Assembly: GCF_027579695.1 (NCBI RefSeq)
Contig: NC_083592.1
Coordinates: 34,540,714 to 34,604,713, forward strand
DNA: 64,000 nt
Direction: 5' to 3'
From: Neoarius graeffei
Lineage: Eukaryota; Chordata; Actinopteri; Siluriformes; Ariidae
Below the pieces are notes generated by a model. It saw only the letters and a list, made by a program, of their open reading frames with translations. It made no database searches and was not told the origin of the DNA. Shown one piece after another: positions 12,461 to 21,773 of this stretch. Each line of letters opens with the position of its first letter. Within the stretch, counting starts at the first letter, position 1. A program made the translations under genes and the position numbers.

Positions 12461-12711
12461 ATATATCCAACATCTGAAGAATGTCAAAAACAAAACAACT
12501 GAACTTTGTGTGTTTATTAAGACATAAGTTAAATTCTAAGCAAAAAAAAAGATATTTTTTTGTAAGCAAAAAATGGACTTTAGAAAAATATACAATTGTG
12601 CAAAATAAGTTGTCTTACAAAACAGTGGTCTGCGCCGGGCAGTCTGTAGCCATACAGTCTGTTAGAGCAAGCCGAACAGCTTGAGCACGGAACTTGTGAA
12701 CACGGAACTGC

Positions 12712-12802
12712 CAGTGTTGCCAGATTGGGCGGTTTTAAGTGCATTTTGGCGGATTTGAACATGTTTTGGGCTCGAAAACGTCAGCAGTATCTGGCAACAC
12801 TG
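12712..12802. mobile_element. hAT-type micro-MITE, copy 1
   Basis: A 91-bp element begins CAGTGTTGCCAGA and ends with the inverted TCTGGCAACACTG. It is closely related to the 113-bp copy at 13726-13838, which has a clean 8-bp duplication. No matching duplication remains at this copy. Confidence 0.8.
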
Positions 12803-13160
12803 CTGATAACTTTGTTTATACTCTTGAATAGCTCGTCTTCATGACAAGAACCGGAAGTGTACCAACACGATGGGGCGTGTAGCGCCACCTGTGGCTCGGG
12901 TGCACAATGTACCTCACACAATAGCTCGATTTCCTTGTGTGCATGTAGGATTGGATTTCTCTGGCACCCCTGCTGGGACCCTTAGCTCGATTACCGACAG
13001 TAGCTCGATTTGGATGTGCATGTAAACGCACTGACTGTCAAAAAAAGCCCAGTCAGTCAGCTTCAGTGGGACTTTGTCCCTCCCTGGCCCCCACCTCACC
13101 AGGGCTCCGCCCCAGACCACGTTGGGGGTCTAGGTGGCCCCCAAACCCCCACCACCATCT

Positions 13161-13166
13161 TTTATT
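13161..13166 (-). terminator. Probable cox7c polyadenylation signal
   Basis: AATAAA on the minus strand, 86 bp downstream of the cox7c stop codon. It is the first canonical hexamer past the stop and sits upstream of the neighbouring transposon boundary. Confidence 0.6.
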
Positions 13167-13251
13167 TTTGAAAAGTGGAGAACCCTGCAGTGTCATGTTT
13201 AGAAATAACTGTGATGGAGAAAACATGTACCATATTAGACAAGCAAGTGCA

Positions 13252-15408
13252 TCACTTCTTCAGGATCTGGTGTCTGACTACGATGAAGGGAAATGTAAAG
13301 CCACTGCCAAAGAACAGCACCATCATCCCCAACAGCTTCCACTTGTTGTCTACAGAGAACGGCAGGTTCTGTAAGAAAACACAATATTAGTAAAAACCTT
13401 TATATGAAGGAAAAAAAAAAAATCACATACATACCATATATCATACCTGTCAACCCTCCCGTTTTTCCCGGGAAATCCCTTATTTTGACTTATTTCCCGC
13501 CGTCTTCCCGTTTTTTTATTTTCCCGAAAATATCCCGTATTTTGACATTATATAAAAGTCCCGTATTTTCACAATATAAAAAAGTCGGTAGGTCCAGAAT
13601 TCATGACGCGCCTCTGACAGGAGTTTACAGCAGGAAGTCGGGCCATGAATTCACGTCCCCGCCCTCTCAGGCATCAGTAATTACAGAACTACGTCCGGAG
13701 GCGAGGCTGAACAAGTGATTAGGTCTAGTGTTGCCAGATTGGGAGGTTTCCCGCCCAAGTTGGGCGGTTTCAAGTGCATTTTGGCAGGTTTTGAACATAA
13801 TTTGGGCTGGAAAACGTCAACAGTATCTGGCAACACTGATTAGGTCTGAGGTGAAGATGGCGATGCTAATAGCTAAGAAAAACATTAGCCTCTCTTTCTT
13901 TGATGATTTCAACAAGTGCGTGGCTGGAATGTTCCCAGACTCTTCCATCGCAAAGAAATTTTCCATGGGGAAAACGAAAGCCTCCCAAATAATCAAAAGG
14001 TAAGCTACACATGTTTACATTAAGTATGTCCTGGCTAAGACCTCATAAATAGCCTAGTGTAAACTAATGCCGCTTTTCCACTACAAACGCGGCTGAGCCG
14101 TGCCGTGCCGAGCTGAGTCGAGCTGAGTGGGGCTGTTGGAGTTGCATTTCGACTACAACCGCGCTGAACCATGCTGGCTGGAAGTGGGTGGACACATTGG
14201 GTGGAGTTAGCGAAAGTGGGTGGACGTCACGTGATGTCGTTAAGCAGCGCAAACAGTGACATCAGTGACAGTGGCGGAACAAGTCAGAGCCGGGCCGGGG
14301 GCGGGGCAAATGACCGGGCCCTTTATTAAAGCTTATCATAACATCATTTTAGGCTACAAAATGTCCGCAGCTGCGGTGTTTACCAATTTCAACACTACCG
14401 GGTGCAACTATATGTTATTTAGTACATCAAGTCCTTCAAACGAACATGTAACTCAAACAAAAAACATTAGGATACTGTACATGGCTCATAATAAAACAGC
14501 AATAGCCTATACTGCGCACATTATTTGAAGGGAATACGAATGAGCGCTCAGAGTGGTGACAGGAAGAGTCAGAAATAAAAGGAGGGCGGTGCAAACCTCA
14601 CTGAATGCACTGTGTTTACCAATTTCAACACTACGGGGTGCAACTATGTTATTTTGTACATTAAGTCCTTCAAACGAACATGTAACTCAGAAACAAAAAA
14701 ACATTAGGTGACATACTGTACATGGCTCATAATAAAACATCAATAGCCTACTGCGCGCATTATTTGAAGGGCATACGATGAGCCTTGCGCTCCGCGAACT
14801 CGTCCACGATGCTCTGTATGTCACTGATTCAGTGAGCTTTTAAGCGGTAGTCTCACGACCCGGATAGTAAACAATAAACATGGAGGACATGGAGTCGTTA
14901 GTGTTGCTGGTCTTGGTGCTGTGGCTTGTTGTCACCGACAACGCCAACAGATACTGGCAAGAGCGTATAGATGAGGCGAGGCGCATAAGGCTTCAGAAAT
15001 TCTCGTAATTCGTAATTATTCTCCTTCCGGGTTTACGGTGTTTACAGATCCCAGCGCGCTCGCGGGGCGTGTGTGGGCATGTGAGGACACTCCTCCTCAC
15101 CAATCAGTGCACAGGGGAGTGTCTGCTCACGCCCCCAACCTCACTCGGCACGGCTTGGCTCGCTTCAGCCCCACTCCAAAACGGTGCGAGTTTTAGGGGC
15201 TAAGCAGGGCTGAAACGAGCTGAGTCGTGCTGGTTTTTGGTAGTCGAAACGCGAGCCGTGTCGGGCTGAAGTGAGCTGAAAAAGGGTAGTGGAAAAGGGC
15301 CATAATTGGTGTATTAACTGTTTTATCCACTCATTGTCCATTTTATTTTCTATCTGAAACTTACCCATTTTAAACCACTCTTGGTTTAATATCTTGTATT
15401 ACTCTCTC

Positions 15409-15461
<53 letters not shown>

Positions 15462-16637
15462 GTTCCGAGGCCATGACTATGGTAAAACCATAATAAATTG
15501 CAATGGAATTTAATTTATTGACTGGTTATATAATGACCTTTCTTATTTTAACGCAAGATACATATTTTAGCCCTTAATTTGGGAAATAACTGGTACCACT
15601 GAAAGCAAATAAAAATAAATGTATAGTTTATTCACAAATGCACTCTATAAACCATAAGCATATTGAGTTTGGGTCTTGGCTATCACCAACATGCACCAGA
15701 GTCCAGGAAATCACAAATACTAGATAGAAAATTGCCCCCCATTCAACTACACACCCACTTTTGGTGAAGGGTATGACTTTCCGAAATTTTCCCTTATTTT
15801 GAGTTAAAAATCTGGGAAATATCCCTTTTTTTCAAACCTCAAAGTTGACAGGTATGACATATATGTAATTGTTAGTATGACCATACAGGCTTAGCAAAAC
15901 AGTCAGAAATAACCTTTAACTCGAGTAACCTTGGGAACCTAAACCTGTCCTAATCAAGTGAACCTGAATACATTATTAATTTAGACTATCATTATAATTT
16001 CATTTCGTGTCTAATGTTCAATAATGCTCGAACGTTAACTTGTCCCTTTTGAGCTTTTTCGCGAATTAGCATGCTAGCTGACAACTGGTTTGTTAATGCT
16101 AGCTATACAACTCTAACAAAACTTCCGTTAAAGATAACAAGGAGTTGTTTTCAACAAAAGTTGATTTTTTTCAGGTTAAACAATAACAAAATGGTATGAT
16201 ATAATAGTTAACGCTTGCAGAGTAAGAGTCAATTGCCGGGTTTAAACCGTTAAAATTAGCTGCTAGCTTCAGTAATAAAGGCGCCTAGCTAGGTGTAGAT
16301 GAGGAAGTGAGCTCGCTGTGTGCGTTATTTCTCGCGATATTTGGATTAAATACAGATAATTTGGTTACGTAAGTAAAAAGTTAGTTATTAATTAATATGT
16401 TCTGTCGTTATAAATCAATTATCGGTTAAAAAGCTTCACTAAAGCGAGCTCCAAGTGCTTCCGAAACATGACCTCCAAACAGGCTTCAGGTCTCAGAGCA
16501 GGCCTCGGTAGCTAAAGCTAACCGGCGGTGTGTGGTGTTGAAAGCGCGTGAGGAGTCGGTACCTGTCCCGGGCCCTCAGCGTAGTGACCCGCGCGGACAG
16601 CGGAAGTAGCGAATCTGCGCACGGCTTGGCCAAACAT
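13252..16637 (-). CDS. cox7c: Cytochrome c oxidase subunit 7C (COX7C), two coding exons
   Basis: This is the host gene for a small subunit of mitochondrial complex IV in the inner membrane. Exon 1 runs 16637-16563 (25 codons, MFGQAVRRF...GPGQ) and ends at a GT donor (CAG/GTACC). Exon 2 runs 13368-13252 after a pyrimidine-rich TTTCTTACAG acceptor and encodes [10 protein letters not shown]...VVRHQILKK plus stop. The phase is 0, giving 63 aa, the same length as human COX7C. Residues 1-16 form a basic, hydroxylated mitochondrial presequence. GHYAEGPG and NLPFSV are family hallmarks, and residues about 38-57 form the single membrane helix. The intron is 3,194 bp, about 76% of it one nested transposon cluster. 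Both exons are intact, so the gene looks functional. Confidence 0.95.
13726..13838. mobile_element. hAT-type micro-MITE, copy 2, with 8-bp duplication
   Basis: The element runs from TAGTGTTGCCAGA to TCTGGCAACACTG, flanked on both sides by ATTAGGTC (13718-13725 and 13839-13846). The eight-base duplication and (C/T)AGTGTTG terminus mark it as hAT-type. It is inserted just upstream of, or within, the first exon of the surrounding hAT. Confidence 0.9.
13847..14001 (+). pseudogene. hAT transposase N-terminal exon fragment
   Basis: The frame reads [18 protein letters not shown]... to [19 protein letters not shown], then IIKR directly before a GTAAGC splice donor at 14002. The MFPDS-IAKKF-x-RTK-type pattern is common near the N-terminus of hAT transposases after a BED-type finger. 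The MITE at 13726-13838 separates it from upstream sequence, and no later exons remain inside the element. Confidence 0.6.
14378..14775. repeat. Direct duplication inside the Harbinger element
   Basis: The block 14378-14530 (ACCAATTTCAACACTAC..., CTTCAAACGAACATGTAACT..., ATTATTTGAAGGG) reappears at 14617-14775 with small indels. It lies in the segment absent from the second copy of the element, so it belongs either to a fuller ancestral version or to a foreign insertion. Confidence 0.75.
14880..15008 (+). CDS. 42-codon ORF conserved between two Harbinger copies
   Basis: The frame opens [18 protein letters not shown], a hydrophobic helix, and ends in a charged region ([14 protein letters not shown]...QKFS). 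The 129 bases appear identical to those at 49881-50009, whereas sequence around the ORF differs at several positions between the copies. It may be the N-terminal part of a Harbinger protein left by internal deletion, or a small protein in its own right. No domain is recognised. Confidence 0.4.
   Translation: MEDMESLVLLVLVLWLVVTDNANRYWQERIDEARRIRLQKFS
15409..15461. repeat. (CTAT)n microsatellite
   Basis: About 13 uninterrupted copies of the tetranucleotide, inside the intronic hAT element and right of the nested Harbinger insertion. Confidence 0.95.
15857..16562 (-). other. Remaining cox7c intron sequence, no element recognised
   Basis: Upstream (5') part of the cox7c intron. It is AT-rich with no transposon termini or open frame of note. 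The part next to exon 1 (about 16440-16560) is GC-richer, consistent with the edge of a promoter-associated region. Confidence 0.5.
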
Positions 16638-16800
16638 GCTGCTCGAGCTGCTGCTAACTTTAAGGACAAATGTGAGCGGAAGTGTGAGCGCGTCTCTTCA
16701 CTGAGCTTCTCTCACCAACCTTGGACCGAACAGCCTTATGGGTAACGTAATGACACTGCAAAGACTTATGGGAAATGGAGTTTTCTGAAGGACTCAGTAG
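16638..16800 (-). promoter_or_regulatory. cox7c: cox7c 5' untranslated region and proximal promoter
   Basis: This 163-bp stretch lies between the cox7c start codon and a hAT insertion whose duplication starts at 16793, so the transposon lies close to or within the promoter. On the minus strand, 16782-16763 reads AACTCCATTTCCCATAAGTC, resembling the ACTACAnnTCCC motif bound by ZNF143/THAP11 at many housekeeping and mitochondrial promoters. That match is imperfect and inferred. The transcription start is not determinable here. Confidence 0.45.
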
Positions 16801-18586
16801 TAGTGATGGGAATTTCGGCTCTTTTTCGGGAGCCGGCTCTTTTGGCTCTTCTTACTATAAGGAGCCGGCTCTTTCGGCTCCCAAACGGCTCCTGAGATTT
16901 TATTTTTGATTTAATTGCTGCAGGGTCGCAGGCAAGCTGGAGCCTATCCCAGCTGACTACGGGCGAAAGGCGGGGTACACCCTGGACAAGTCGCCAGGTC
17001 ATCACAGGGCTGCACATAGACACAGACAACCATTCACACTCACATTCACACCTACGGTCAATTTAGAGTCACCAGTTAACCTAACCTGCATGTCTTTGGA
17101 CTGTGGGGGAAACCGGAGCACGCAGAGGAAACCCACGCGGACACGGGGAGAACATGCAAACTCCACACAGAAAGGCCCTCGCCGGCCACGGGGCTCGAAT
17201 CCGGACCTTCTTGCTGTGAGGCGACAGCACTAACCACTACACCATCGTGCCGCCTGCTGCAATTAACTCATCTCATTATCTCTAGCTGCTTTATCCTGTT
17301 CTACAGGGTCGCAGGCAAGCTGGAGCCTATCCCAGCTGACTACGGGCGAAAGGCGGGGTACACCCTGGACAAGTCGCCAGGTCATCACAGGGCTGCACAT
17401 AGACACAGACAACCATTCACACTCACATTCACACCTACGGTCAATTTAGAGTCACCAGTTAACCTAACCTGCATGTCTTTGGACTGTGGGGGAAACCGGA
17501 GCACCCGGAGGAAACCCACGCGGACACGGGGAGAACATGCAAACTCCACACAGAAAGGCCCTCGCCGGCCACGGGGCTCGAATCCGGACCTTCTTGCTGT
17601 GAGGCGACAGCACTAACCACTACACCATCGTGCCGCCTGCTGCAATTAACTCATCTCATTATCTCTAGCTGCTTTATCCTGTTCTACAGGGTCGCAGGCA
17701 AGCTGGAGCCTATCCCAGCTGACTACGGGCGAAAGGCGGGGTACACCCTGGACAAGTCGCCAGGTCATCACAGGGCTGACACATAGACACAGACAACCAT
17801 TCACACTCACATTCACACCTACGCTCAATTTAGAGTCACCAGTTAACCTAACCTGCATGTCTTTGGACTGTGGGGGAAACCGGAGCACTCGGAGGAAACC
17901 CACGCGGACACGGGGAGAACATGCAAACTCCACACAGAAAGGCCCTCGCCGGCCACGGGGCTCGAACCCGGACCTTCTTGCTGTGAGGCGACAGCACTAA
18001 CCACTACACCACCGTGCCGCCTGCTGCAATTAACTAGTTAATTAATTACATTATTATTTATATTTTATCAATAGGTTGTTTTCCATTTTATTTTTTTTAG
18101 TTTTTGTAGCCATTGTAAAGCTTTGTAAAGTATAGCAGTGTAACAATGTTCTAGCTATAGAAATAAAACTTACTTACCAATTAATAAATTATTTTCTCAC
18201 AAACATAATGCAAAACTGTGTTATATTACCAATATAAAATACGCAGCTGATTTTCCCCTCCTCAGGTGCCTCACAGACTCCTCTCCCCTGCGCTCCACAG
18301 CTTTAAGCATTACACCAATTTTCGTATTTTCGCAGCTGTGAATGACATCAACCAAAAAAAGTAGGCGTACACCATGCTACTTTTTTTCCTTTGAATGGTA
18401 ATAGACAACACAAAGATGCAATCGGACAGCAACTTTTTTTGTGAAAGTCTCTCTCTCTCTGAGGCACCTAAGGACAAAAAACTAATTCGGCTCCCCAACT
18501 CGGCTCCCACCGAAGAGCCGGCTCCCGTCGTTCACTTCAAAGAGCCGGCTCTTTGAACCGGATCGTTCGCGACCGACACATCACTA
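16801..18586. mobile_element. hAT element immediately upstream of cox7c
   Basis: The ends are TAGTGATGGGAA on the left and the inverse of TAGTGATGTGTCGG on the right, flanked by CTCAGTAG on both sides (16793-16800 and 18587-18594). Subterminal AGAGCCGGCTC palindromic words repeat several times at each end (16830-16890 and 18495-18560). No transposase is present. Its centre holds the triplicated SINE. Confidence 0.92.
16918..18021 (-). mobile_element. V-SINE, tandemly triplicated (383-bp period)
   Basis: Three near-identical inverted V-SINE copies follow each other with the same offset: CAGGGTCGCAGGC starts at 16921, 17304 and 17687, exactly 383 bp apart. Each contains the tRNA-like head (inverted, ending CGTGCCGCC) and the V-SINE core (GTCTTTGGACTGTGGGGG). 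Units 2 and 3 include the TCATCTCATTATCTCTAGC tail, whereas unit 1 lacks it. The joints share CTGCTGCAATTAACT. This is array expansion of one insertion, not three separate insertions. Confidence 0.92.
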
Positions 18587-18596
18587 CTCAGTAGAC

Positions 18597-18740
18597 TATG
18601 GAATCAATTTTGTGCCAAAATGTTCATACAATACTTTTGAAATATCAAACAAAAACGACAAATCAAAATACAAAAAAAAGTCAATTTTTTTTAGACTGGC
18701 AAACAAATTACGGTATTCGTGCAATCGTGCAAAATATCAG
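18597..18740 (+). repeat. Left part of a dispersed repeat (family X), copy 1
   Basis: Starts ATGGAATCAATTTTGTGCC; it resumes after a hAT insertion at 19841-20110. Homologous pieces are at 30170-30282 (inverted) and 30558-30645 (direct). It is probably the terminal region of a DNA transposon, but a paired terminus was not identified. Confidence 0.7.
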
Positions 18741-18964
18741 CAGGCCCGTTTCAAGCTATTTGGGGGCCCTAGGCAAAGGGGGATCTGGGGCCCATAATTA
18801 TCCCCCCCTCGACGAAAGGCCTTATGGCCACCTACCCACTGAAGACTTAATAAATAAACATCACACATATTGTAATCATTCTTATGATTTTTACTTAATA
18901 AATGAACTCTTTACATTATTAAAAATAATTATCAAACCCAATTAAACACAAGAATAGACAAAAT

Positions 18965-18990
18965 ACACACACACACACACACACACACAC

Positions 18991-19066
<76 letters not shown>
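18965..19066. repeat. (AC)n-(AT)n compound microsatellite
   Basis: About 13 AC units are followed by about 36 AT units, inside the hAT at 18741-19840. Confidence 0.95.
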
Positions 19067-19068
<2 letters not shown>

Positions 19069-19447
19069 AAATATGAAAATAAGACAAAGTAATATGAATG
19101 TGCAAATAACACAACACTAAATATTTACAGTATATACACCAGTAGAAATAACTTCAAATGGTGATTAAATTATTACAAACATGAATAAGAATCTTAATAA
19201 GAACCACAGAAAAGTGCAAGACATTTTGATAAACACAATAAGTTAATCTGGGAGAAGTTGACAGTCTTTCACTTATTTGTGTGGCACATATTATAATTTT
19301 TAGCCAGTCCTTGCAAGTTTGTAAGCCTGTTGTGCATGACAACGTTTACATCACTGTTAAACACTGTCTACAAGATAACTACCATTAACGTAAGAAATTT
19401 GCTTGTCGACCCGCTTGGTATTAATGAGTGTGTACATTTTCACTTAC

Positions 19448-19526
19448 CAGTGTCTTGTTTTTTTCTGTCTTCCTCTTCCCTTTTCTTCTTTCTCTTCTGG
19501 CTCCCTGAGGGGTAATTTCGCTTCAT
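19448..19526 (-). pseudogene. hAT transposase exon 1 (basic N-terminus)
   Basis: From ATG 19526 the minus strand reads MKRNYPSGSQKRKKKREEED followed by RKKQDTG and a GTAAGTG donor at 19447. The SG-x-QKRK-basic-acidic pattern is typical of exon 1 of ZMYM-like hAT transposases. A comparable exon is in the hAT at 50904-51908. No downstream exons remain. Confidence 0.6.
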
Positions 19527-20255
19527 ATTTGATTTTGTTTTTTGTTTTTTTGCTGCAGAGCTCTGCAACCACTTGACTGGACGGAGATGGGCACTGAGGG
19601 GTTGACAACAGACTGTCATTGCACTTTTCGGCCAAAGCATGTAGGGAGGCGCTGTTGTCCGTTAGGGGGCCCCCCTTGGAACTAGGGTATTTCAACAAGT
19701 GTCATTAGGCGCTGCGCTGCCGCGCTCAAAAAGTTGTCATTGCTATTGAACACATAACCAGTCGTTCGGCAGCGGGGGCCCTTCGAGGGCTGGAGCCCTA
19801 GGCAATTGTCAAGTCTGCCTACCTTGTTGCAACGGGTCTGAATATCAGTCTATTACTCTTCAGAAACCTTTTATTTTTGTTCCGCGTCTTTCTCAGTTTT
19901 GCTTGACGTAATTTATTTTGGTTGCGATTCCAGCTTTCTCATTTGCGCTCCCTGACTTTTTGCTTGCAGTTTTGGCACAAACTTCACGTGTGGGTGGGCT
20001 GTCCAGGAATGCATTCCCATTGGCTAACTTGTGTTTGACTGACAGCTACGCTCAGCCATTCCCTACTTGGATTCTGGCGGACTGTTTGACGAGTGACCGA
20101 TCCATTGACGGTAAACAAGGATCGAGTGGACTTCAGTGGCGACTATGATATAGAGTGCTTCGAGGTCAGCGCGCACCCGGCGGCGGCCATATTGGAAGTC
20201 AAAGGTCGCTGTATCAGTGCATTGTTGTTGTCCAGCAAAGCAAAAAGGGGTGACA

Positions 20256-20466
20256 ATGCCGAATACGTGCGTCATTGTTGGCTGTAGTAACCGAGGGGAA
20301 AAGGGTGGCAAAAGCTTCCACAGACTCCCCAAAGTCGTGACTAACCAGGGAATTGCAGCACAGGAGAAAAGTGAGCGGAGGAGACGACAGTGGTTGGCTG
20401 CCATTAACCGATCAAATTTAGGACAACTTGACTGTATCCGGATTTGTTCTGATCACTTTGTGACAG
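20256..20466 (+). CDS. Complete THAP zinc-finger exon (ISL2EU-like element)
   Basis: From ATG 20256 the frame reads MPNTCVIVGCSNRGEKGGKS and continues to CSDHFVTG. The C2CH set is complete: C5, C10, then C64 and H67, with the conserved tryptophan W46 between. This is a sequence-specific DNA-binding domain, presumably recognising the element's ends. The exon closes at a GTAGGT donor (20467). Downstream sequence on this strand shows no further recognisable exon before the SINE. No stop or shift is seen in the exon itself. Confidence 0.8.
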
Positions 20467-20673
20467 GTAGGTTAATATTGTCTTGAATTTCATAGTTACT
20501 AAAATAGTTACTAAAATAGTTATTTTAATATCATAGTTACCGGTAGCATCCAGTATGCCGGCTGTTGTGTGACCGTCGTTCTTTCCCTCAGTCTCGTGGC
20601 CGCTTCAACATAAAACAACAGGGAAGCAACATGGGAGCAACATTCCCCAAGTCCAGCAATGCAGTTGCAATGT

Positions 20674-21055
20674 CTCATCTCATCTCATCTCATTATCTCT
20701 AGCCGCTTTATCCTTCTACAGGGTCGCAGGCAAGCTGATGCCTATCCCAGCTGACTACGGGCGAAAGGTGGGGTACACCCTGGACAAGTCGCCAGGTCAT
20801 CACAGGGCTGACACATAGACACAGACAACCATTCACACTCACATTCACACCTACGGTCAATTTAGAGTCACCAGTTAACCTAACCTGCATGTCTTTGGAC
20901 TGTGGGGGAAACCGGAGCACCCGGAGGAAACCCACGCGGACACGGGGAGAACATGCAAACTCCACACAGAAAGGCCCTTGCCGGCCCCGGGGCTCGAACC
21001 CAGGACCTTCTTGCTGTGAGGCGACAGCGCTAACCACTACGCCACCGTGCCACCC
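20674..21055 (-). mobile_element. V-SINE with 12-bp target duplication
   Basis: Full-length copy, 382 bp. CAGTTGCAATGT flanks it at 20662-20673 and 21056-21067. The inverted tail is (CTCAT)n-TATCTCTAGC and the inverted head ends GTGCCACCCC. It interrupts the minus-strand exon of the ISL2EU-like element after AILCAHCN. Confidence 0.95.
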
Positions 21056-21403
21056 CAGTTGCAATGTGCACACAAAATAGCATGTCTCTTGTCAAATATT
21101 ATCCAGGGGTGTAAACTAGGCTGGGATAGTCTCTGCGAGTGTAACACTTTCCCTCTGATCACTTTTGTCTCTCCGTCTTCAGCAGTCAACACCGACACAT
21201 CGCGGACCCAACCGGACACAAATCTATCGTATGCTTCCATGCTCTTGTAGTTCTGGAAATCCTTTAGTTCACAAAATGGACTTGGGTGAAACACTAGATA
21301 GTTCACAAGATCGATGTATGTCACATGTGGCAACAAGCTGGGGTCAGCTTTCCATTCCTTCTCACTAACCGTGTATGGATCTACATTCCCAATGAAACGT
21401 ACC

Positions 21404-21727
21404 TGTGGCAGCGGGGGCGTGGTCAAGCGCCGGTCTGTGACAGGAGGGCGGAGTCAGGGAAGGTAAGTGGCAGAATCGCTTCACCTGAGTGTGATTAACC
21501 TATGTTTTGTGTGTGTTCTCCCCAGTAAACCGCGCCCTATTTAAGGAGGGAAAGTGAGAGCAGAGGGGAGTGTTGATCCAGATGAGACGACAGTCTGTGT
21601 GTGCGCGTCAGCCTCTTAGACTGAATTCTGTGTGTTAGACTGAAAAGTTTGGCAATAAAACCCAGTTGTCATCCTGATCTCTGTCCTGCCGTCTTCTGTG
21701 CTCCACCCACACCTTGTACATGCCACA
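21404..21727 (+). repeat. 5' LTR of Gmr1 copy 1
   Basis: Runs TGTGGCAGCGG...CATGCCACA. It contains a TATA-like CCCTATTTAAGG at about 21534-21545 and AATAAA at 21654-21659, setting approximate U3/R/U5 limits. Confidence 0.95.
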
Positions 21728-21728
21728 G

Positions 21729-21746
21729 TGGTGCCGAAACCCGGGA
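21729..21746 (+). other. Primer-binding site, tRNA-Phe type
   Basis: TGGTGCCGAAACCCGGGA, one base after the 5' LTR, is complementary to the 3' end of eukaryotic tRNA-Phe (...CCCGGGTTTCGGCACCA) as I know it. The same 18 bases occur at the equivalent place in copy 2 (58133-58150, minus strand). Confidence 0.85.
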
Positions 21747-21773
21747 AAGGTGGAGCACCTGTCCTGCAGCCCC

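Larger units (their letters stand above)
10593..13037. mobile_element. PIF/Harbinger-like element with nested insertions
   Basis: Both ends carry the inverted repeat CAGTCAGTGCGTTTACATGC (10593 onward, and inverted to 13037). Flanks are TTA on the left and TCA on the right, consistent with a slightly decayed three-base TWA duplication of PIF/Harbinger elements. Subterminal motifs AATCGAGCTA recur at both ends. It contains a short hydrophobic ORF (10860-10976), a nested 1.45-kb element (11011-12460) and a hAT MITE (12712-12802). No transposase is visible. It ends about 125 bp from the presumed cox7c polyadenylation signal. Confidence 0.75.
14068..15302 (+). mobile_element. PIF/Harbinger-type non-autonomous element, copy 1
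   Basis: The ends are TGCCGCTTTTCCACTAC and the inverse of TGGCCCTTTTCCACTAC, flanked by TAA on both sides (14065-14067 and 15303-15305). A three-base TWA duplication is diagnostic for PIF/Harbinger. Long subterminal imperfect repeats of GAGCCGTG, GAGCTGAGT and related words extend over 150 bp at each end. Compared with the copy at 49631-50323 it has about 540 extra bases at 14272-14830. A 42-codon ORF is shared with that copy. Confidence 0.9.
13442..15856 (+). mobile_element. hAT element in cox7c intron, carrying two nested elements
   Basis: The left end CATACCTGTCAACCCTC pairs with the inverted right end (reverse complement CATACCTGTCAACTTTG). Flanking octamers CCATATAT (13434-13441) and ACATATAT (15857-15864) match at 7 of 8 positions, as expected for a hAT insertion. 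It carries a transposase exon near 13847-14001, a 113-bp MITE and a 1,235-bp PIF/Harbinger element. It occupies most of the cox7c intron. Confidence 0.85.
18741..19840 (-). mobile_element. hAT element with AATATCAG duplication
   Basis: The left end CAGGCCCGTTTCAAG pairs with the inverted right end (reverse complement CAGACCCGTTGCAAC). Both flanks are AATATCAG (18733-18740 and 19841-19848), and the uninterrupted target exists in the copy at about 30143-30180. It contains AC and AT dinucleotide runs and one transposase first exon on the minus strand. Confidence 0.93.

Noticed and set aside
12712..12802. 8-bp duplication at the first micro-MITE
   Set aside because: GGAACTGC and CTGATAAC do not match; only the second copy has a clean duplication.
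21714..21773. Upstream in-frame ATG for gag in Gmr1 copy 1 (and 58181 in copy 2)
   Set aside because: It lies in the LTR end and would translate the primer-binding site; the MESSPF methionine after it is the better start.
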